Assembly: GCA_002415025.1 (NCBI GenBank)
Contig: DIBR01000046.1
Coordinates: forward strand, 1-24,964
Length of the DNA stretch: 24,964 nucleotides
From: Spongiibacteraceae bacterium UBA5047
GTDB lineage: Bacteria > Pseudomonadota > Gammaproteobacteria > Pseudomonadales > Spongiibacteraceae
Direction of reading: 5' to 3'
Part shown: positions 14,783 to 22,710 of the stretch, in pieces
Numbering within the stretch: position 1 is the first letter of the stretch
Layout of the letters: the number at the start of each line of letters is the position of its first letter
Made by a program: the position numbers and the translations under genes
Notes under the pieces: model-generated
Database searches by the model: none
What the model was told of the DNA's origin: nothing
The model's input: only the letters and a program-made list of their open reading frames with translations

Positions 14783-15796
14783 CTACCGGCTGCCGAGCCC
14801 CCAGCGCGGGATTGATTGGCGGGGCACCTGCGGTAGCACGTGGTCTTTGAACAGTTCGAGCATCTTCCAGCCTCTTTCTGGTGGCGCGCCTCCAAACAGT
14901 GGCGTCAGATACAGAGAGCTGTGGTCGCCCAGTTCCTCTACCAGCGTTACGGCTTCGTCCGGCGTCACAACCTTGTACGCGGCACTATTGCGAATGGTGT
15001 CCGCCGTCATGCCACCGGCGTAAGGCCCCATCGGTTTGCCGTAGGCTTCAGCCGTCCATTGGGCATAGGAATTCAGTACGTGCAGGATGTGTGGCGCGAG
15101 CCATTCCCAGTCGGCATCGGGATTTTCCGATATCCATAACAGGGTCGGTCCCTGGCGGGGATAGTCGCCCGGATCAGCTTTGCCTGATTTCAGGCATTGA
15201 TCGCGGTAGGGCTGCCAGACCTTTTTGTTAAACAGGGGGACAATAAAGCCGTCGGCTATCTCGGCGGCGGCACGGGCGACTTTGGGTGCCACCCCACCCA
15301 GTAAGATGGGTATGGGTATGGCTGGTGCGGGCAAGACCTGGCAGGCGCGTCCGCGATAGTCAAAGGGTTTCCCGGCCCAGGCTTGCTTGAGTGTCGCAGC
15401 CGTTTCGAGCGTAAAGTCGAAGCGATCCTTTATGTCTCGGCCATACATGGCAAATTCAGACGGGCGGTAGCCGAAGCCCAGCCCCAATTCCAGACGCCCT
15501 TGGCTCAGTATCTGTAGAACCGCGAGATCTTCCGCGAGCCGGATGGGGTCATAGCAGGAGGCAAGCAGAACTGCAGTGCGCAGTCGAATCTGCCGTGTGC
15601 GTGCGGCCATTGCCGAGGCCAGCGTTAACGGAGAAGGGTTGTAGCCATCTTCGGAACCATGGTGTTCACCGAGCCCGATAACGTCAAAGCCCGCTTCATC
15701 GGCCCATTCCGCCATATCAAGCGCAGTGCGGTACAGTGCTTCGCTTGATGCACCGAAATCGGGGGCACGCATATCAAAAATCATCACCAGTTCCAT
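14783..15796 (-). CDS. LLM-class flavin-dependent oxidoreductase (luciferase-like monooxygenase)
   Basis: This encodes 337 residues with an ATG start preceded by GGAG. It has the classic luciferase-like features: GLGEHHGSEDGYNPSP (41-56), including the E-H-H active-site block missing from the other LLM protein in this window, RLRTAVLLASCYDPIRLAEDLAVLQILSQGRLELGLGFGY (71-110), and a non-prolyl cis-peptide-type PILLGG strand near 168. It probably uses reduced flavin with oxygen, or a deazaflavin, on an unidentified small substrate. It lies 111 bases downstream of the esterase gene on the same strand; a bulged hairpin between them argues against simple co-transcription. It is not closely similar to the LLM protein at 9036-9926, so a recent duplication is unlikely. 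Confidence 0.9.
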   Translation of the reverse strand: MELVMIFDMRAPDFGASSEALYRTALDMAEWADEAGFDVIGLGEHHGSEDGYNPSPLTLASAMAARTRQIRLRTAVLLASCYDPIRLAEDLAVLQILSQGRLELGLGFGYRPSEFAMYGRDIKDRFDFTLETAATLKQAWAGKPFDYRGRACQVLPAPAIPIPILLGGVAPKVARAAAEIADGFIVPLFNKKVWQPYRDQCLKSGKADPGDYPRQGPTLLWISENPDADWEWLAPHILHVLNSYAQWTAEAYGKPMGPYAGGMTADTIRNSAAYKVVTPDEAVTLVEELGDHSSLYLTPLFGGAPPERGWKMLELFKDHVLPQVPRQSIPRWGLGSR

Positions 15797-15848
15797 GGGG
15801 TCTCCGGTTTGTTTATTACTCGGGTGGGAGAAAGGAGCAGCGTATCTG

Positions 15849-15880
15849 TTTGACTGGCAGGCCTCGCCCGCCTGGTCAAA
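15849..15880. repeat. Bulged hairpin between esterase and LLM genes
   Basis: TTTGAC (15849-15854) pairs with GTCAAA (15875-15880) and CAGGC (15858-15862) pairs with GCCTG (15870-15874). This leaves a 3-base bulge and a 7-base loop, an 11-pair stem in all. No T-run follows on the minus strand. It could be an RNA hairpin affecting the LLM transcript or a DNA operator; the sequence does not decide. Confidence 0.45.
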
Positions 15881-15907
15881 TTGATGGTGCGCGATTTATA
15901 CAATCAG

Positions 15908-16570
15908 TCAGTGCTTTAAAATACTCTGTAACCAGCTAGAAATATCCGCAATCTCCTCCGGGCAAACCGCGTGCGGCATGGGGTAGGTTTTGTAGGCGGG
16001 CTGGTAGCCCAGTTCTTTCAGCGCAGCTACCGTCTGCTGCCCCAGTACTTCCGGTGCCATCGGATCCTGCGTGCCGTGGAACACCTGAATCGGAATATCA
16101 CGGTTTGCCGGGTGCGTCGTCAATGCGCCCTGAGCGGCAAAGAAACTGGACAGCACCAGCAGGCCCGCGAGCTTTTCCGGGTGGCTCAGGGCCGTGTTCA
16201 GCACCACGGCGCCACCCTGTGAAAAGCCGGCCAGTACGATGCGCTCGGTTTGAATGCCGCGCTCCACTTCCCGTTCGATCAGTGCCCGTGTTGCCGCGGC
16301 GGAGTCGAGAATATCCTGCTCGTCAACCGCAGTATCCAGATCCATACCGCGAATATCAAACCAAGCGGGCATCACCATGCCGCCATTAATGGTCACCGGA
16401 ATCGAAGGCGCGTGGGGGAATATAAAACGTACCGCCAGCTCTGGCGGCAGGCGTAATTCGGGAACAATGGGCTCGAAGTCGTGGCCATCGGCCCCCAGGC
16501 CGTGCAGCCAGATCACCGATGCAGTGGCTGGTGTTTGCGGCTCGATTTCCACGCATGCTAAGTGAGTCAT
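15908..16570 (-). CDS. EstB-type carboxylesterase / lysophospholipase-like alpha/beta hydrolase
   Basis: This encodes 220 residues, the normal size for the bacterial carboxylesterase II (EstB/APT-like) family. The catalytic triad is readable: Ser117 in the nucleophile elbow GFSQGG (115-120), Asp169 in GTQDPM, and His200 in PMPHAVCPEE. The oxyanion-hole segment WLHGLGADGHDF (21-32) and the family insert PAWFDIRGMDLD (68-79) are present. These enzymes are cytoplasmic and hydrolyse short-chain esters, lysophospholipids or acyl thioesters. No signal peptide is seen. The gene is divergent from the MBL-fold hydrolase gene with a 188-base spacer. Confidence 0.94.
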   Translation of the reverse strand: MTHLACVEIEPQTPATASVIWLHGLGADGHDFEPIVPELRLPPELAVRFIFPHAPSIPVTINGGMVMPAWFDIRGMDLDTAVDEQDILDSAAATRALIEREVERGIQTERIVLAGFSQGGAVVLNTALSHPEKLAGLLVLSSFFAAQGALTTHPANRDIPIQVFHGTQDPMAPEVLGQQTVAALKELGYQPAYKTYPMPHAVCPEEIADISSWLQSILKH

Positions 16571-16758
16571 GTATATTGTCTCTAATTGAAAACTGAGTGC
16601 CGAAGCGTATCGGAAAGCACTGCCTTAAAGCAAAAATCATTCTCCAGAAGCCGCGCTGGGAACGGGCTGTACTACGATGTCCTGCCGCTTACAAAACGGT
16701 AATCGCGGTTCCGGGCTGCAGGCCGTAGTCTGGAACACCTACAAACGTAAGAATTTTT

Positions 16759-17574
16759 ATGGCAATCATTCATACCATCGATCACCCGCAGGTTCGAGGC
16801 GCCCGCTTCGGTTCCGTGAAACGCAATGGCAAGTACAACCTGCTCACCTCCTGCATCCTTTACCAGCTCGGCGATACTACGATCGATACCGCGCCGCCGA
16901 GGGAGTGGGCGGGCGTCAAAGCGTTTTTGTCCGGGCACACTATTCGTCAGGTTGCCCTGACCCATCATCACGAAGATCATAGCGGCAACGGCCACAACTT
17001 CCAGACGCACTTTGATGCGCGCATTTACAGTCACCCCAATAACCATGCAATGCTCTCGAAGGGACTCAGACTTTCCCCGATTCGGCGGGCCACCTTTGGC
17101 AATGTGCAGGCCTTCGACCCGGTAGAGCTTCCTGAAAAAATTGAAACCAGCAGTGGCCACACCCTGAAGCCCGTACATATGCCCGGCCATTGCAATGATC
17201 TGGTCTGTTATCTTGAGCCCAACGAGGGTTGGCTGTTTACCGGCGACCTTTACGTTGCCAGCCGGCTTAAATACATGACAATAGCCGAAGACTTTGGCGA
17301 CTGGATTCGCAGCCTCAAACTTGCACTGAGTCTGGATTTTGAAACCGTGTTTTGCGCTCATCGCGCCGAGGTAAAAAACGGCAAGGAAGTACTGGCCAAA
17401 AAACTGGCCTTCTTTGAGGAAACCCAGGCCAGAGTCAAGGAGCTTCATCAGCACGGCTATTCCGCGCGTCGAATTCGCAAGCGCTTGTTCGGTAACGAAG
17501 ATGTTATGTCGCTGATGTCGGGCTTTCATATGAGCAAACAGAAAATTATCGACTCCTGCCTGGAAAGTTTGTAG
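16759..17574 (+). CDS. MBL-fold metallo-hydrolase
   Basis: This encodes 271 residues with an ATG start after a weak TAAG site. The metal ligands are complete: HxHxDH at 69-74 (H69, H71, D73, H74), H144 in MPGHCNDL, D163 in FTGDLYV, and H201 in CAHRAE. A C-terminal helical domain of about 65 residues (AKKLAFFEETQARVKELHQ onward) is typical of the hydroxyacylglutathione-hydrolase/LACTB2-like type, where it covers the active site. The substrate is unknown; thioester, lactone or nucleic-acid phosphodiester hydrolysis are all possible in the family. The long antisense open frame over this gene is not believed. The SDR gene follows 134 bases later on the same strand. Confidence 0.9.
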   Translation: MAIIHTIDHPQVRGARFGSVKRNGKYNLLTSCILYQLGDTTIDTAPPREWAGVKAFLSGHTIRQVALTHHHEDHSGNGHNFQTHFDARIYSHPNNHAMLSKGLRLSPIRRATFGNVQAFDPVELPEKIETSSGHTLKPVHMPGHCNDLVCYLEPNEGWLFTGDLYVASRLKYMTIAEDFGDWIRSLKLALSLDFETVFCAHRAEVKNGKEVLAKKLAFFEETQARVKELHQHGYSARRIRKRLFGNEDVMSLMSGFHMSKQKIIDSCLESL

Positions 17575-17708
17575 GGCAGGGCAGTAAGCCACTGGCAATT
17601 CACCAGCATGTAACAAAACTTACTTTTCTGGAGCTCGCCGCAAGCGGGTGACATTCGGTACACGTACTCCAGAGCTATAGTCGCCAGACGGCGCGAGGGT
17701 TGGCAATA

Positions 17709-18554
17709 ATGGAAAGCAAAACATCCACTTTTTCTGAACGTTATGGCCCCTGGGCGCTGGTATTGGGGGCATCTGAAGGCGTTGGTTCGGCGTTTGTGGA
17801 AGCTCTCGCCGCCGAGGGCCTGAATGTTGTGCTGGTGTCGCGGCGGCAAGGGCCGCTTGAGGAAGTCGCCAGCAACGTAAAAGCGGGATATGGGATTGAA
17901 ACGCGGGTTGTCGCCATGGATTTGTCCCTTGCGGATGCAATGCAGACGCTGTGCGCGCAGGTGGACGATCTGGACATTGGTTTTCTCGTTAACTGCGCAG
18001 GCGGCGACACAGGGAATGAAGATTTTCTCGACAGAGACCTCGCGGCTGATGAGGCCATGCTGTTTCGCAACTGCACACTGCTGATGCGCGTTTGCCATTA
18101 TTTTGGCGGCAAGATGGTAGCGCGCGGTCGTGGCGGCATCGTTAACATGAGCTCCGGTGCTGCGGTTGCCGGCACTCCGGGGCTGGCAACCTACGCGGGC
18201 AGCAAGGCCTTTGATCTACTATTCAGCGAAGCGCTGTGGGGTGAGCTGAAGCCCAAAGGGGTAGATGTGATCTGCCTGATGCTTGCCGACACCGATACGC
18301 CAATGCTTCGGCGCCAGATGATGATGCGCGGCAAGATTGCATCGCTCGACGAAGCGCCCAAGGGAGCGACGCCCTCGCACGTTGTTGCCGAAGAAGGCCT
18401 GCGTTATATCGATAAAGGGCCTACCCGTGTTGTCTCAAGCAAGCTTCGCATAGGCAGCCGCATCATGGGTGCGCTCGGGCGCAACCGGGCGGTAGCGATT
18501 ATGACGGTGGCGGCAAATAAAATCATGGGGGATAAAAAAGGTGTTGCGGATTGA
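17709..18554 (+). CDS. Short-chain dehydrogenase/reductase (SDR)
   Basis: This encodes 281 residues. The ATG at 17709 is preferred over a TTG nine bases upstream because GAGGG lies 10 bases before it. The classical SDR features are present: LGASEGVG (19-26) as the dinucleotide-binding TGxxxGxG loop, DL at 71-72, NCAG (95-98), catalytic Ser near 149 (NMSSGAA), and Y162-A-G-S-K166. Arg45-Arg46 after strand 2 favour NADPH. The C-terminal basic tail and layout resemble 17-beta-hydroxysteroid or 3-ketoacyl reductase-like SDRs; the substrate is not determined. A TATAGT at 17676-17681 could be its -10, but no good -35 accompanies it. Confidence 0.9.
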   Translation: MESKTSTFSERYGPWALVLGASEGVGSAFVEALAAEGLNVVLVSRRQGPLEEVASNVKAGYGIETRVVAMDLSLADAMQTLCAQVDDLDIGFLVNCAGGDTGNEDFLDRDLAADEAMLFRNCTLLMRVCHYFGGKMVARGRGGIVNMSSGAAVAGTPGLATYAGSKAFDLLFSEALWGELKPKGVDVICLMLADTDTPMLRRQMMMRGKIASLDEAPKGATPSHVVAEEGLRYIDKGPTRVVSSKLRIGSRIMGALGRNRAVAIMTVAANKIMGDKKGVAD

Positions 18555-18556
18555 TG

Positions 18557-18590
18557 GGGCTGTTTCTCAATAACAGTCCTCTTCATTTAA
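18557..18590 (+). terminator. Terminator after the SDR gene
   Basis: An 8-pair stem (18557-18564 with 18572-18579, one G.T pair) with a 7-base loop begins 3 bases past the SDR stop and is followed by a T-rich stretch (TCTTCATTT). It fits a moderate intrinsic terminator in the 28-base gap to the convergent gene. Confidence 0.55.
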
Positions 18591-18990
18591 GCCGTTTTCT
18601 TAATCTTTTTCCCACAGATTTGTTTGCCGCACGGATTGCCGCGTAAACCCTGGCTGAGGTTGAGTCTTGCACCTGTCGGGCCATCAGCGTTTTGTCGCGC
18701 GGTGCACCAATGCGTTCAAACAGGGAGAAAACGACCCGTGCGAAAAGGTGATTGATCACTTCAACACCCTGCACCGTGCTGTCGATGCTGGCTTCCGCAT
18801 TGGATTGCCAGCCCTTTAATACAGAGCGTTGCTCGGCGAGAAGCTCAAGATCATTTCGGGTGTGGGCTATGCGTTCAAGCTGTACTGCCACATTGCGCAC
18901 GCGGCGGTTGAGGCGCCATACGGCGATCCCCAATCCTCCTGTTGCGAATAGTATTGCAGCGCTGCTAGCCCAAACGAACCAGACGGACAT
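18583..18990 (-). CDS. Small membrane-anchored protein, second of an overlapping pair
   Basis: This encodes 135 residues. The start at 18990 is chosen because GGAG lies 9 bases upstream; an in-frame ATG at 19005 (140 residues) is also possible, with AAGGA just before it. Either way the gene overlaps the 3' end of the upstream gene by 26-41 bases, so translation is probably coupled. One membrane helix (about 6-26) is followed by AVWRL and a heptad-like region (RRVRNVAVQLERI), a middle segment with F-A-R-V-V-F-S-L-F-E-R, and a strongly basic C-terminal tail (NKSVGKRLRKRLK). The topology is probably N-out with a cytoplasmic coil. I do not recognise the family. Confidence 0.78.
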   Translation of the reverse strand: MSVWFVWASSAAILFATGGLGIAVWRLNRRVRNVAVQLERIAHTRNDLELLAEQRSVLKGWQSNAEASIDSTVQGVEVINHLFARVVFSLFERIGAPRDKTLMARQVQDSTSARVYAAIRAANKSVGKRLRKRLK

Positions 18991-19324
18991 CGGCCTCAAC
19001 TCCATTTTCCTTCATGCCAGAACGCAGTTGATCGCGGGTTTGAGTCAACACGATACGGCGCATCAATCCCGGAGACAGCGCACTGAATTTGCCGCCAATC
19101 CACGAGCGTTCGGCAACCAGTGAGAGCGGGTTGAGAATTTCCAGCGTGATCAGCATGCGCGGGCCCTGCTCACTCAATTCAGGCGGCAGCTCCATTTCGT
19201 TGTCACCCAGCGCCTTGCTACTGTCGCTCAGTTGTTGCAGGTGTGAATGCAAGCGCCATACAGCGAATAGCAGGGCGATCAGCAAGACGGCATTGAGCAA
19301 GAGTGCGAGAGACAACCAGTTCAT
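18965..19324 (-). CDS. Small membrane-anchored protein, first of an overlapping pair
   Basis: This encodes 119 residues. The ATG at 19324 is chosen over an upstream start at 19372 because AGGGT lies 9 bases before it and the membrane helix then starts at residue 3. One membrane helix (about 3-22) is followed by AVWRLHSHLQQL, a short coil. A globular part follows with EILNPLSLVAERSWIGGKFSALSPGLMRRIV (about 62-92), which has the look of a conserved domain, though I cannot name it. Both proteins of the pair carry AVWRL directly after the membrane segment, suggesting related anchors that pair in the membrane. Confidence 0.78.
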   Translation of the reverse strand: MNWLSLALLLNAVLLIALLFAVWRLHSHLQQLSDSSKALGDNEMELPPELSEQGPRMLITLEILNPLSLVAERSWIGGKFSALSPGLMRRIVLTQTRDQLRSGMKENGVEADVRLVRLG

Positions 19325-19410
19325 TTCACAGAACCCTATTGCTGTTGATAGTCTACTATGACCCTGAGGCAAGATTCCGGAATCGCGCCAGGGAGCAATG
19401 CCGTGCGAGG

Positions 19411-19449
19411 AATCGGCAGGGTCGGGTACTTTATCCAGTCCTGCCGATT
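19411..19449. repeat. 10-bp perfect inverted repeat upstream of the cardiolipin synthase gene
   Basis: AATCGGCAGG (19411-19420) and CCTGCCGATT (19440-19449) are exact inverted copies separated by 19 bases. The dyad lies 63 bases upstream of the cls start in the 187-base divergent region. It could be a leader hairpin or a spaced operator for a dimeric regulator. Confidence 0.6.
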
Positions 19450-19511
19450 ATGGCAAAGACTGAATCGACGATTGTCCGGAACACATGTCGCTATCCACAC
19501 GGAGCGCTGCG

Positions 19512-20936
19512 ATGAGCTGGCTTATAATATCGCTACATATTGGCGTGATGGCACTGGCACTGGTTCACGCGCTGATATACAAGCGCGATCACCGGGCGGC
19601 GCTCGGTTGGGTCGGTGTGATCGTGCTGTTCCCGATTGCCGGGCCTGTTCTCTATTTCATTTTTGGCATAAACCGCATTCGCCTGGTTGCGCGTAATTTT
19701 TCCGGTCATTACCTTCCCTTTCTGCACTTTGGTTACGAGCGTGCAGATCGACAGTACACCGCTAGCTCATTTGACGCTGAACCTCCACTGCCGGCGATCA
19801 TGCGGGTGGGAAAGAGGGCTACGCGCGAGCCGGTCAGCAGCGGCAACCGTATAGAAATGCTGTTTAACGGCGAAGCGTTTTTTCCTCGCTTGATTGCAGC
19901 CATCGATGGCGCCACGCAAAGTGTGCTGCTATCCAGTTACCTGTTCTCCCCTCGCGGTATAGGGAAAGAGGTCATTCTGGCAATGTCGCGAGCGGTAACG
20001 CGCGGCGTTGCTGTGCGAGTCATTATTGACGGTACAGGCGCGCTTTACAGTGCGAGAACGGCCTTTTCGAGTTTGCGAAAGGCGGGTGTTGATGTGGCCG
20101 AGTTCATGCCCCCGTCACTGATACCGCCGTCGTTCGGTGTGAATCTTCGCAACCACCGGAAGATCGCCATTGTAGATGGCAGAGAAGCCTTCTTCGGCGG
20201 GATAAATATTGATTCCCGCCATATGGTAGACGATCCGGACAATTCCCATAAAACCAAAGATGTCCATTTTCTTGCAACCGGGCCCGTAGTACAGAGCTTG
20301 CAGAAAGTCTTTCGCAGAGACTGGTGGATGGCTACCCGGCAGGAGCTTAAGGATCTGCCTTCACCACAGGAAGGGGGCGGAAGCGGCTCCGTGTGCTGTC
20401 GCGTAATTGATGATGGCCCTGATGAAAACCTTGATGCGCTGGCGATGACTCTGCTTGGGCTGTTTTCCGCCGCCCGGGAATCCATCACCATCATGACACC
20501 CTACTTCCTGTTGAGCCGCGAGCTGCTTTCTGCACTTCAGTCGGCCAGTCTGCGAGGTGTGCAGGTACAGGTCGTCATACCTCAGCGCAGCAATCTTCGC
20601 TTCATCGATTGGGCAACACGCAACATGCTATGGGAGTTATTGCTGTGGGACGTTAAAGTGTACGCCCAGCCCGCGCCATTTGCGCATACAAAGCTGCTGG
20701 CGATTGATGGTGAATATGTGATGGCTGGTTCCGCCAATATGGATTCACGCAGCTTGCGACTCAATTTTGAGTTGGGAGTTGAAATGTACGACAAGGCACT
20801 TGCCAAACAAGTGTCGGATCATATTCAGGAAGCGATTGCCGTCAGTCGCAGGGTGACACTGGCTGAAGTCGATAAAAGACCGATTCACCACCGCCTGCGC
20901 GATGCGTTTTTCTGGCTTTTTTCGAGCTATCTTTGA
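19512..20936 (+). CDS. cls: Cardiolipin synthase (ClsA-type phospholipase D family)
   Basis: This encodes 474 residues, close to E. coli ClsA (486). The ATG at 19512 is preceded by GGAG (19501-19504); an in-frame upstream start at 19485 is rejected. Two N-terminal membrane helices (about 3-23 and 31-52) anchor it in the inner membrane, as in ClsA. Two HKD motifs are intact: NHRKIAIVD (H215, K217, D222) followed by GGINIDSR, and AHTKLLAID (H392, K394, D399) followed by GSANMDSRS. The enzyme joins two phosphatidylglycerols into cardiolipin plus glycerol. The EEP-family gene follows after 9 bases with its ribosome binding site at the end of cls, so the two form an operon. Confidence 0.95.
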   Translation: MSWLIISLHIGVMALALVHALIYKRDHRAALGWVGVIVLFPIAGPVLYFIFGINRIRLVARNFSGHYLPFLHFGYERADRQYTASSFDAEPPLPAIMRVGKRATREPVSSGNRIEMLFNGEAFFPRLIAAIDGATQSVLLSSYLFSPRGIGKEVILAMSRAVTRGVAVRVIIDGTGALYSARTAFSSLRKAGVDVAEFMPPSLIPPSFGVNLRNHRKIAIVDGREAFFGGINIDSRHMVDDPDNSHKTKDVHFLATGPVVQSLQKVFRRDWWMATRQELKDLPSPQEGGGSGSVCCRVIDDGPDENLDALAMTLLGLFSAARESITIMTPYFLLSRELLSALQSASLRGVQVQVVIPQRSNLRFIDWATRNMLWELLLWDVKVYAQPAPFAHTKLLAIDGEYVMAGSANMDSRSLRLNFELGVEMYDKALAKQVSDHIQEAIAVSRRVTLAEVDKRPIHHRLRDAFFWLFSSYL

Positions 20937-20945
20937 GGGCGTATT

Positions 20946-21680
20946 TTGAGTCTTTACCGAATTTTAACGCTGAACATTCATAAGGGGTTCTCGGCAGGCA
21001 ATCGCAAGTTTACCTTGGAGCGTATACGGAGTTGTCTGCGCGACACTGAAGCCAATGCGGTTTTTCTACAGGAAGTGGTGGGAGACAATACAAAGAAGCG
21101 AAAACGCGTAGCCGGCTGGCCAGACGGCAACCAGATGGAATACCTGGCGGACTCTGTTTGGCAGCATTTTGCCTATGGCAAAAACGCTATTTATCAGCAC
21201 GGGCACCACGGTAATGCGATCCTGAGTGAAATACCGTTCAGTGCCTCGCGTAATATCGACCTTAGCTGTTATTCCTTTTCCCGGCGAGGAGTGCTGCATG
21301 GCCATACGCAAGAAGGGGTGCATTTGCTTTGTGTACATCTTGGCCTGTTTGAAAAGGAACGGCAGCGGCAGGTAAGCCAACTGATCGATTACGTTGAAAG
21401 CACCATTCCCGCCGATGAGGCCCTGATTTTGGCCGGTGATTTTAATGACTGGCGAAGCAAAGCCCATGCTCGGATAGAGACGAGATTGGGCTTGATGGAA
21501 ACCGGGATGGCGCTACGTGGCTCGCTGGCAAAAACCTTCCCGGCCTTTATGCCAGCCTTTGCGATGGATCGAATCTATCAGCGTGGGTTCGAAGTGGTGG
21601 CAAGTCGTGTGTTGTCGGGAAAACCATGGACGCAATTGTCGGATCATTGCGCTTTGCTTGCTGAACTGCGCCGCCGCTAA
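20946..21680 (+). CDS. Endonuclease/exonuclease/phosphatase (EEP) family protein, YbhP-like
   Basis: This encodes 244 residues. The start is TTG at 20946, supported by GAGGG about 8 bases upstream and by the conserved first strand (YRILTLNIHKG) starting at once. The active-site set of the EEP fold is present: N10, E43 in FLQEV, H131 in CVHLG, D165 and N167 in AGDFNDW, D208, and the terminal S232-D233-H234. It would be a metal-dependent phosphodiesterase or phosphatase on lipid or nucleic acid. In E. coli the related ybhP lies next to the cardiolipin synthase gene clsB (ybhO), so the linkage to cls here is a recurring arrangement and suggests a lipid-linked role. No membrane segment is seen. 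Confidence 0.9.
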   Translation: MSLYRILTLNIHKGFSAGNRKFTLERIRSCLRDTEANAVFLQEVVGDNTKKRKRVAGWPDGNQMEYLADSVWQHFAYGKNAIYQHGHHGNAILSEIPFSASRNIDLSCYSFSRRGVLHGHTQEGVHLLCVHLGLFEKERQRQVSQLIDYVESTIPADEALILAGDFNDWRSKAHARIETRLGLMETGMALRGSLAKTFPAFMPAFAMDRIYQRGFEVVASRVLSGKPWTQLSDHCALLAELRRR

Positions 21681-21735
21681 GTGTTAACAGGCCCTTATAC
21701 AAACTGTCGCTGGAGCATGGCCTCGTTGAGCTCGG

Positions 21736-22602
21736 CTATCGGCGTTTAAACGGCACCGAAAGCTGTGCCCACCAACTGTCTGGAATACGGTCTTTTTCGA
21801 TTCCCAATTGCTCCGGTCCGGACCGTTGTGCATCGCGAAATCGGGTGCGAAACACCACATCCCAAAACAGAAAGTTGCTACCGTAGTTATGGTTCGCCTC
21901 AGACACCTTTACCGAATGATGCCAGCGATGCATCTCGCCAACACTGAAGATCCAATTCAGGGGGCCGAGTTTAAAGTTGATATTGGCATGCTGGAACAGG
22001 CCCAGCAGTGAATTGGCCAAACCGATCAGCGCCAGTACCTCGGCGCCGGCACCCAACAGTGCCAGCGGAATGGCATTGAAGATGCCGCGAAATACCACCT
22101 CGCCAAAATGGGCGCGGGTGGCGTTCATCCAGTACAGCCGTTTGGGGTTGTGGTGAATGGCGTGAAAGCGCCACAGAAAAGGCACTTCGTGCATCCAGCG
22201 ATGGGGCCAGTAGTCAAAAAATTCCACCACAAGACAGGCCAGCAAAAACTGAAACAGCAGCGGCCATTCAGAGGGCCATAGCGGAACATCCAGAGACTCC
22301 GACAGCAGGCCGCCACCCAACACAATGCCGGCCACAACGAGGGGCTGCACCAGTGCGTTGATACCAAAGTAACTGGGGAGATAGATCAGGTCGGTGGTCA
22401 GATCGCCCTGCGAGTGATTCCACTCCTTACGGTAGGGGAGCGCCCGTTCGAGTAACACCACCAGCAACACACTGATAAAGGCGCCAACCCCGGCCACCAG
22501 ACTGGGCTCGTGTCCGGCATCAATGGCCCAGACGCCGCCACCCAGCACGGCAACGACGATGACCGGAAAAACCGCCCAGCTAATGACATCAGTTGTTTTC
22601 AT
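21736..22602 (-). CDS. Fatty acid hydroxylase / sterol desaturase family membrane protein
   Basis: This encodes 288 residues. The ATG at 22602 has GAGGA at the right distance; an upstream in-frame start at 22638 is rejected. Membrane helices lie at about 8-27, 35-52, 75-98, 114-130 and 172-200. The eight-histidine di-iron signature is present: H134-R-W-M-H138, H147-A-I-H150-H151, and H225-R-W-H228-H229, plus NHNYGSN (237-243). The protein should be a di-iron, oxygen-dependent hydroxylase or desaturase in the inner membrane. The substrate (fatty acyl, sterol/hopanoid, carotenoid or alkylglycerol) is not determined. It is the last gene of a same-strand run, 108 bases downstream of the cupredoxin-like gene. 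Confidence 0.93.
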   Translation of the reverse strand: MKTTDVISWAVFPVIVVAVLGGGVWAIDAGHEPSLVAGVGAFISVLLVVLLERALPYRKEWNHSQGDLTTDLIYLPSYFGINALVQPLVVAGIVLGGGLLSESLDVPLWPSEWPLLFQFLLACLVVEFFDYWPHRWMHEVPFLWRFHAIHHNPKRLYWMNATRAHFGEVVFRGIFNAIPLALLGAGAEVLALIGLANSLLGLFQHANINFKLGPLNWIFSVGEMHRWHHSVKVSEANHNYGSNFLFWDVVFRTRFRDAQRSGPEQLGIEKDRIPDSWWAQLSVPFKRR

Positions 22603-22710
22603 TGAATCCTCGCGCTGCCGATAGCCTGTTGTCGTCACTTATGCGTTGAGAGCATGTCTCTTATACCTGGCAGAATCAATACTCTGATCCCATTGGTCGC
22701 TGCCCCATGA

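Noticed and set aside
16759..17574. Beta-lactamase as the identity of the MBL-fold gene
   Set aside because: No signal peptide is present and the C-terminal helical domain fits hydroxyacylglutathione-hydrolase/LACTB2-like hydrolases, so a resistance function is not supported.
16672..17616. 314-residue open frame on the minus strand
   Set aside because: It is antisense to the MBL-fold gene, which has a complete set of metal ligands. Its translation has no recognisable motif and no ribosome binding site.
17526..18098. 190-residue minus-strand open frame between the MBL and SDR genes
   Set aside because: It overlaps the SDR nucleotide-binding region on the other strand and shows no family pattern.
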